Below are positions 61,971 to 64,000 of a DNA stretch of 64,000 nt, piece by piece; the first letter of the stretch is position 1, and every line of letters begins with the position of its first letter. The notes under the pieces are model-generated. The model ran no database searches and was not told where the DNA came from. It worked only from the letters and a program-made list of their open reading frames with translations. The position numbers were made by a program, and so were the translations under genes. Location of the stretch: assembly GCA_965277415.1 (NCBI GenBank), contig CBDICS010000034.1, forward strand, positions 5,648 through 69,647. Direction: 5' to 3'. The DNA is from JAHDHW01 sp965277415. GTDB lineage: Bacteria; Bacteroidota; Bacteroidia; Chitinophagales; Saprospiraceae.

Positions 61971-62942
61971 TTATAATCCTCCTCCGGGTTTAAAAGTTAT
62001 AAATCTACCTGTATTCGAAAACTGATTTCTTCCAATCGTGAGAGCTCCATTTCGAAAAGCCCAAATTGTATTATTTGGAGCAATTACATTCACATTTAAT
62101 TTACTTGCTAAATTTTGAGCAATATTTACATTGCAAGCTCCAGTATTACATGAAAGTAATCTTATTGATTGACCATGGTATTTTGGGTTATTTTGAATTA
62201 AGCGAGCTAAAACTCTATGGTTTATTGCAGTTCCACTCCTTTGAATTGTAAATTGAGTCCCATGACCAATAACGTCAAAATGACCTTTTAAAGGTTTTGC
62301 TTTTGAAGCCCAACGAATAAAATCATCAGATAGAGACCCTAAACGTAGACTTCCACTAGCTGCATTAACCCCTCTTAACCTATTAACTAACCCTAGCCCT
62401 GGTACAGGTATAGGAACTGCAGAAAATAATACAAAACCTATCGAAGATAATGATACATCTCTAACACCAGCAGCATAGCCATGTAAACCGGGACCTCTAA
62501 GTTTTGGAACAATTTCATGAGGCTCCCATGTACTCCCATTATGCCTATATCCTATAGGTGCTCCATCATTACCCATATGATAATGAATCCAAGCACCATC
62601 AGTATCTTGGTAAGTAGTCCCTCCATACCCATAGAAGTTGGTATAAACTTTATCTTTAGGGTTATCTGGATTGCCTCCTCCTCCTTTTTCAAATGCTCCT
62701 CTAGGCGTATTTCCGGTAGAAAACTTATAATACACATATGTAGCAAACCATACCTCTCCATTTCTAACCTCTCCTTCCATACTGTGCTCCGTCCTAGTTG
62801 ACTCTCCATTTCTTCCTGTTGGATCTATAAACGTAATCGGATTGCCTAACACATAATGATAGTCACTTAAATCAGGATATTCCATTGCTGCGGGATCAAG
62901 ACTCAGAAAACCCTGCACCATATCCCAACACAAAAAAACCAC
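61971..62942 (-). CDS. RHS core tail with CT2 effector, clan-CD-like
   Basis: Starts as the RHS core tail (GFLSLDPAAMEYPDLSDYHY to FIDPTGR, residues about 11-44) and continues in frame into a variable tip. The tip has FDVIGHG (His227) and SIRLLSCNTGAC (Cys265), with a later NVIAPNNTIWAFRNG. An HG followed by a strand-Cys is the layout of caspase-like clan CD peptidases and of RHS tips I recall. No full-length RHS precedes it in the window; the first GTG is only formal. Immunity follows 1 bp downstream. Confidence 0.75.
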   Translation of the reverse strand: MVFLCWDMVQGFLSLDPAAMEYPDLSDYHYVLGNPITFIDPTGRNGESTRTEHSMEGEVRNGEVWFATYVYYKFSTGNTPRGAFEKGGGGNPDNPKDKVYTNFYGYGGTTYQDTDGAWIHYHMGNDGAPIGYRHNGSTWEPHEIVPKLRGPGLHGYAAGVRDVSLSSIGFVLFSAVPIPVPGLGLVNRLRGVNAASGSLRLGSLSDDFIRWASKAKPLKGHFDVIGHGTQFTIQRSGTAINHRVLARLIQNNPKYHGQSIRLLSCNTGACNVNIAQNLASKLNVNVIAPNNTIWAFRNGALTIGRNQFSNTGRFITFKPGGGL

Positions 62943-64000
62943 TCCTACACGGCCTTACTTTCAAAACCGCCCCTCCAAGATAACACTTTATTCTCAAGTC
63001 ATCCAACCCTTTTTTTTCATTTGATTCTCTCAGTTATATTTTCATTTGAAAAAAAATAGACACGATCTTTCACGGTATTTTTTTTGACCTCGATTTTTTG
63101 TAGGTAAATAGCGCAGTGCAACGGAGTCTTTTGCCTACAAAAAATGAGGAGCCAACCAACGGGCGGCAGTCTAGCATAAAAAGATCTAGTGTTTAATTCT
63201 CCTCGGCTTTCACTAAAATTTGGATATCGCTGAGTCAACCTCCGGGCGGCCTAATGCGGAAGCCGCTCGATGGCTGGCAGTGGGAAGACCGATTGCTTAT
63301 TTCTTAGATAAGTTTTAAGGGATGGAGCTGACAGTCGTGGGGGATCGCCGCCACTCTTTTTATTTTCTTAGTGGCGATCATCCCACCAAGGGCTGCCTTA
63401 TTTTTTTCTCCCACCAGAGGTGGGTGTACTATTTCTAGCGCCCGCAGCTGAGAGCGGCACGCAGGCCGCATATAATTGTAGTGGAAGGATGGCGACCTAT
63501 TCAGATTCTTTTGGATTGTTCCTGAGCAACCTAGATCAGTCGACATACTGGGAACTACTGTGAGGAACTCAGACGGCAAGCAGCTACCGTGACAGTGACG
63601 GCATTGCCTCACTGGCGCGGTAGATGTTGCCGGCTGTCGTGACGAACGCCGCTTGTCCTGTTCCGAGGTCATTTTGGGGGAGGGAGTCGTGAGTCGTGCT
63701 GATTCGTGGGTGGGATTATAGTTTTTCTCTTTTGTCAGGGTCTTCTCGATCATGCATAAAGTCTATTACACTAACTAAATTTTGTTCTTCAAAAACTTGG
63801 AATATGATTTTATAAGACCATTTTCGAGCATAACGACAAGGTGGGATCACCTGCTTTTTCATTTGTAGTAAAGGCTTACTTTGAGGTTGTTTTTGTAATA
63901 TATCTAATTCCTCTATTAAACCATTTCGCATTCTCTTCGCTACTTCTATTGACACATTTTCTTTATAATAATTGTATACCTTCTTCAATCTAATTCTCGC
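62802..64000. repeat. Long direct repeat R2 (window edge)
   Basis: Second copy of R1 (54209-55408), from CTCTCCATTT at 62802 to the end of the window. Only one base-run difference is visible. It carries the same RHS tail, GC-rich block (63022-63712) and the start of a RelE-type toxin gene; the gap upstream of the CT2 effector holds no other gene. Confidence 0.9.
63716..64000 (-). CDS. RelE/ParE-family toxin, copy in R2 (cut by window edge)
   Basis: The visible residues are identical to the toxin at 55124-55447 (VYNYYKENVSIEVAKRMRNG and so on). The start of the protein and any antitoxin lie beyond the window. The second copy of the toxin gene is part of the duplicated segment R2. Confidence 0.8.
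   Translation of the reverse strand, partial: ARIRLKKVYNYYKENVSIEVAKRMRNGLIEELDILQKQPQSKPLLQMKKQVIPPCRYARKWSYKIIFQVFEEQNLVSVIDFMHDREDPDKREKL

Noticed and set aside
1..64000. tRNA, rRNA or CRISPR array
   Set aside because: Looked for the T-loop GGTTCGA context, rRNA-like GC-rich stretches and regular spaced repeats; none was found by eye.

Overview
The window reads as a chromosomal segment of an AT-rich member of the Bacteroidota, most likely Saprospiria-like. The evidence is several secreted proteins with a C-terminal type IX secretion (T9SS) sorting domain, many small lipoproteins, a futalosine-type menaquinone pathway (mqnE, mqnA), and several promoters with the Bacteroidota -7 box TAnnTTTG, four of them exactly TACTTTTG. 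I see no tRNA, rRNA or CRISPR array.

Positions 1-51,200 are ordinary chromosome with loosely packed genes on both strands. Core genes are xseA/xseB, sucC, mdh, fabG and mqnE-phosphatase-mqnA. Around them sit cell-surface genes: an M43 metalloprotease, a di-haem cytochrome c peroxidase, a subtilase, two FG-GAP/VCBS proteins, a CotH-like protein, a GWxTD protein, a five-module protein with an OmpA-like tail, a gluconate-dehydrogenase-like pair and many lipoproteins. Intergenic DNA carries at least two families of short dispersed repeats: a palindromic family with arms like GAAGTTGTTCAAAAAT (about 160 bp when complete, 40-100 bp when reduced) and a roughly 70-bp family with ends like TTAGGGACA. 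There is also a degraded transposase and a frameshifted acyl-CoA dehydrogenase/oxidase gene.

Positions 51,200-64,000 are accessory DNA. On the minus strand there are two RHS C-terminal tip cassettes. Each has a short RHS core tail (positions 54.2-54.35k and 62.8-62.95k), a different effector domain and a candidate immunity gene. Upstream of each tail lies the same segment of at least 1.2 kb, nearly identical in the two copies: a GC-rich hairpin-rich block of about 700 bp and a RelE/ParE-type toxin gene. Between the two cassettes sits a putative mobile element (about 55.8-61.4k) with a CHC2/TOPRIM/AAA+ primase-helicase, two adjacent tyrosine recombinases (one canonical, one lacking two catalytic residues), an XRE regulator beside a palindromic operator, and a second toxin-antitoxin pair. 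The cassette nearer the mobile element's left side (CT1) is out of frame with its RHS tail, and the break falls at the end of the shared repeat. This suggests that recombination in the shared segment swaps tips and left a silenced effector behind its immunity genes.
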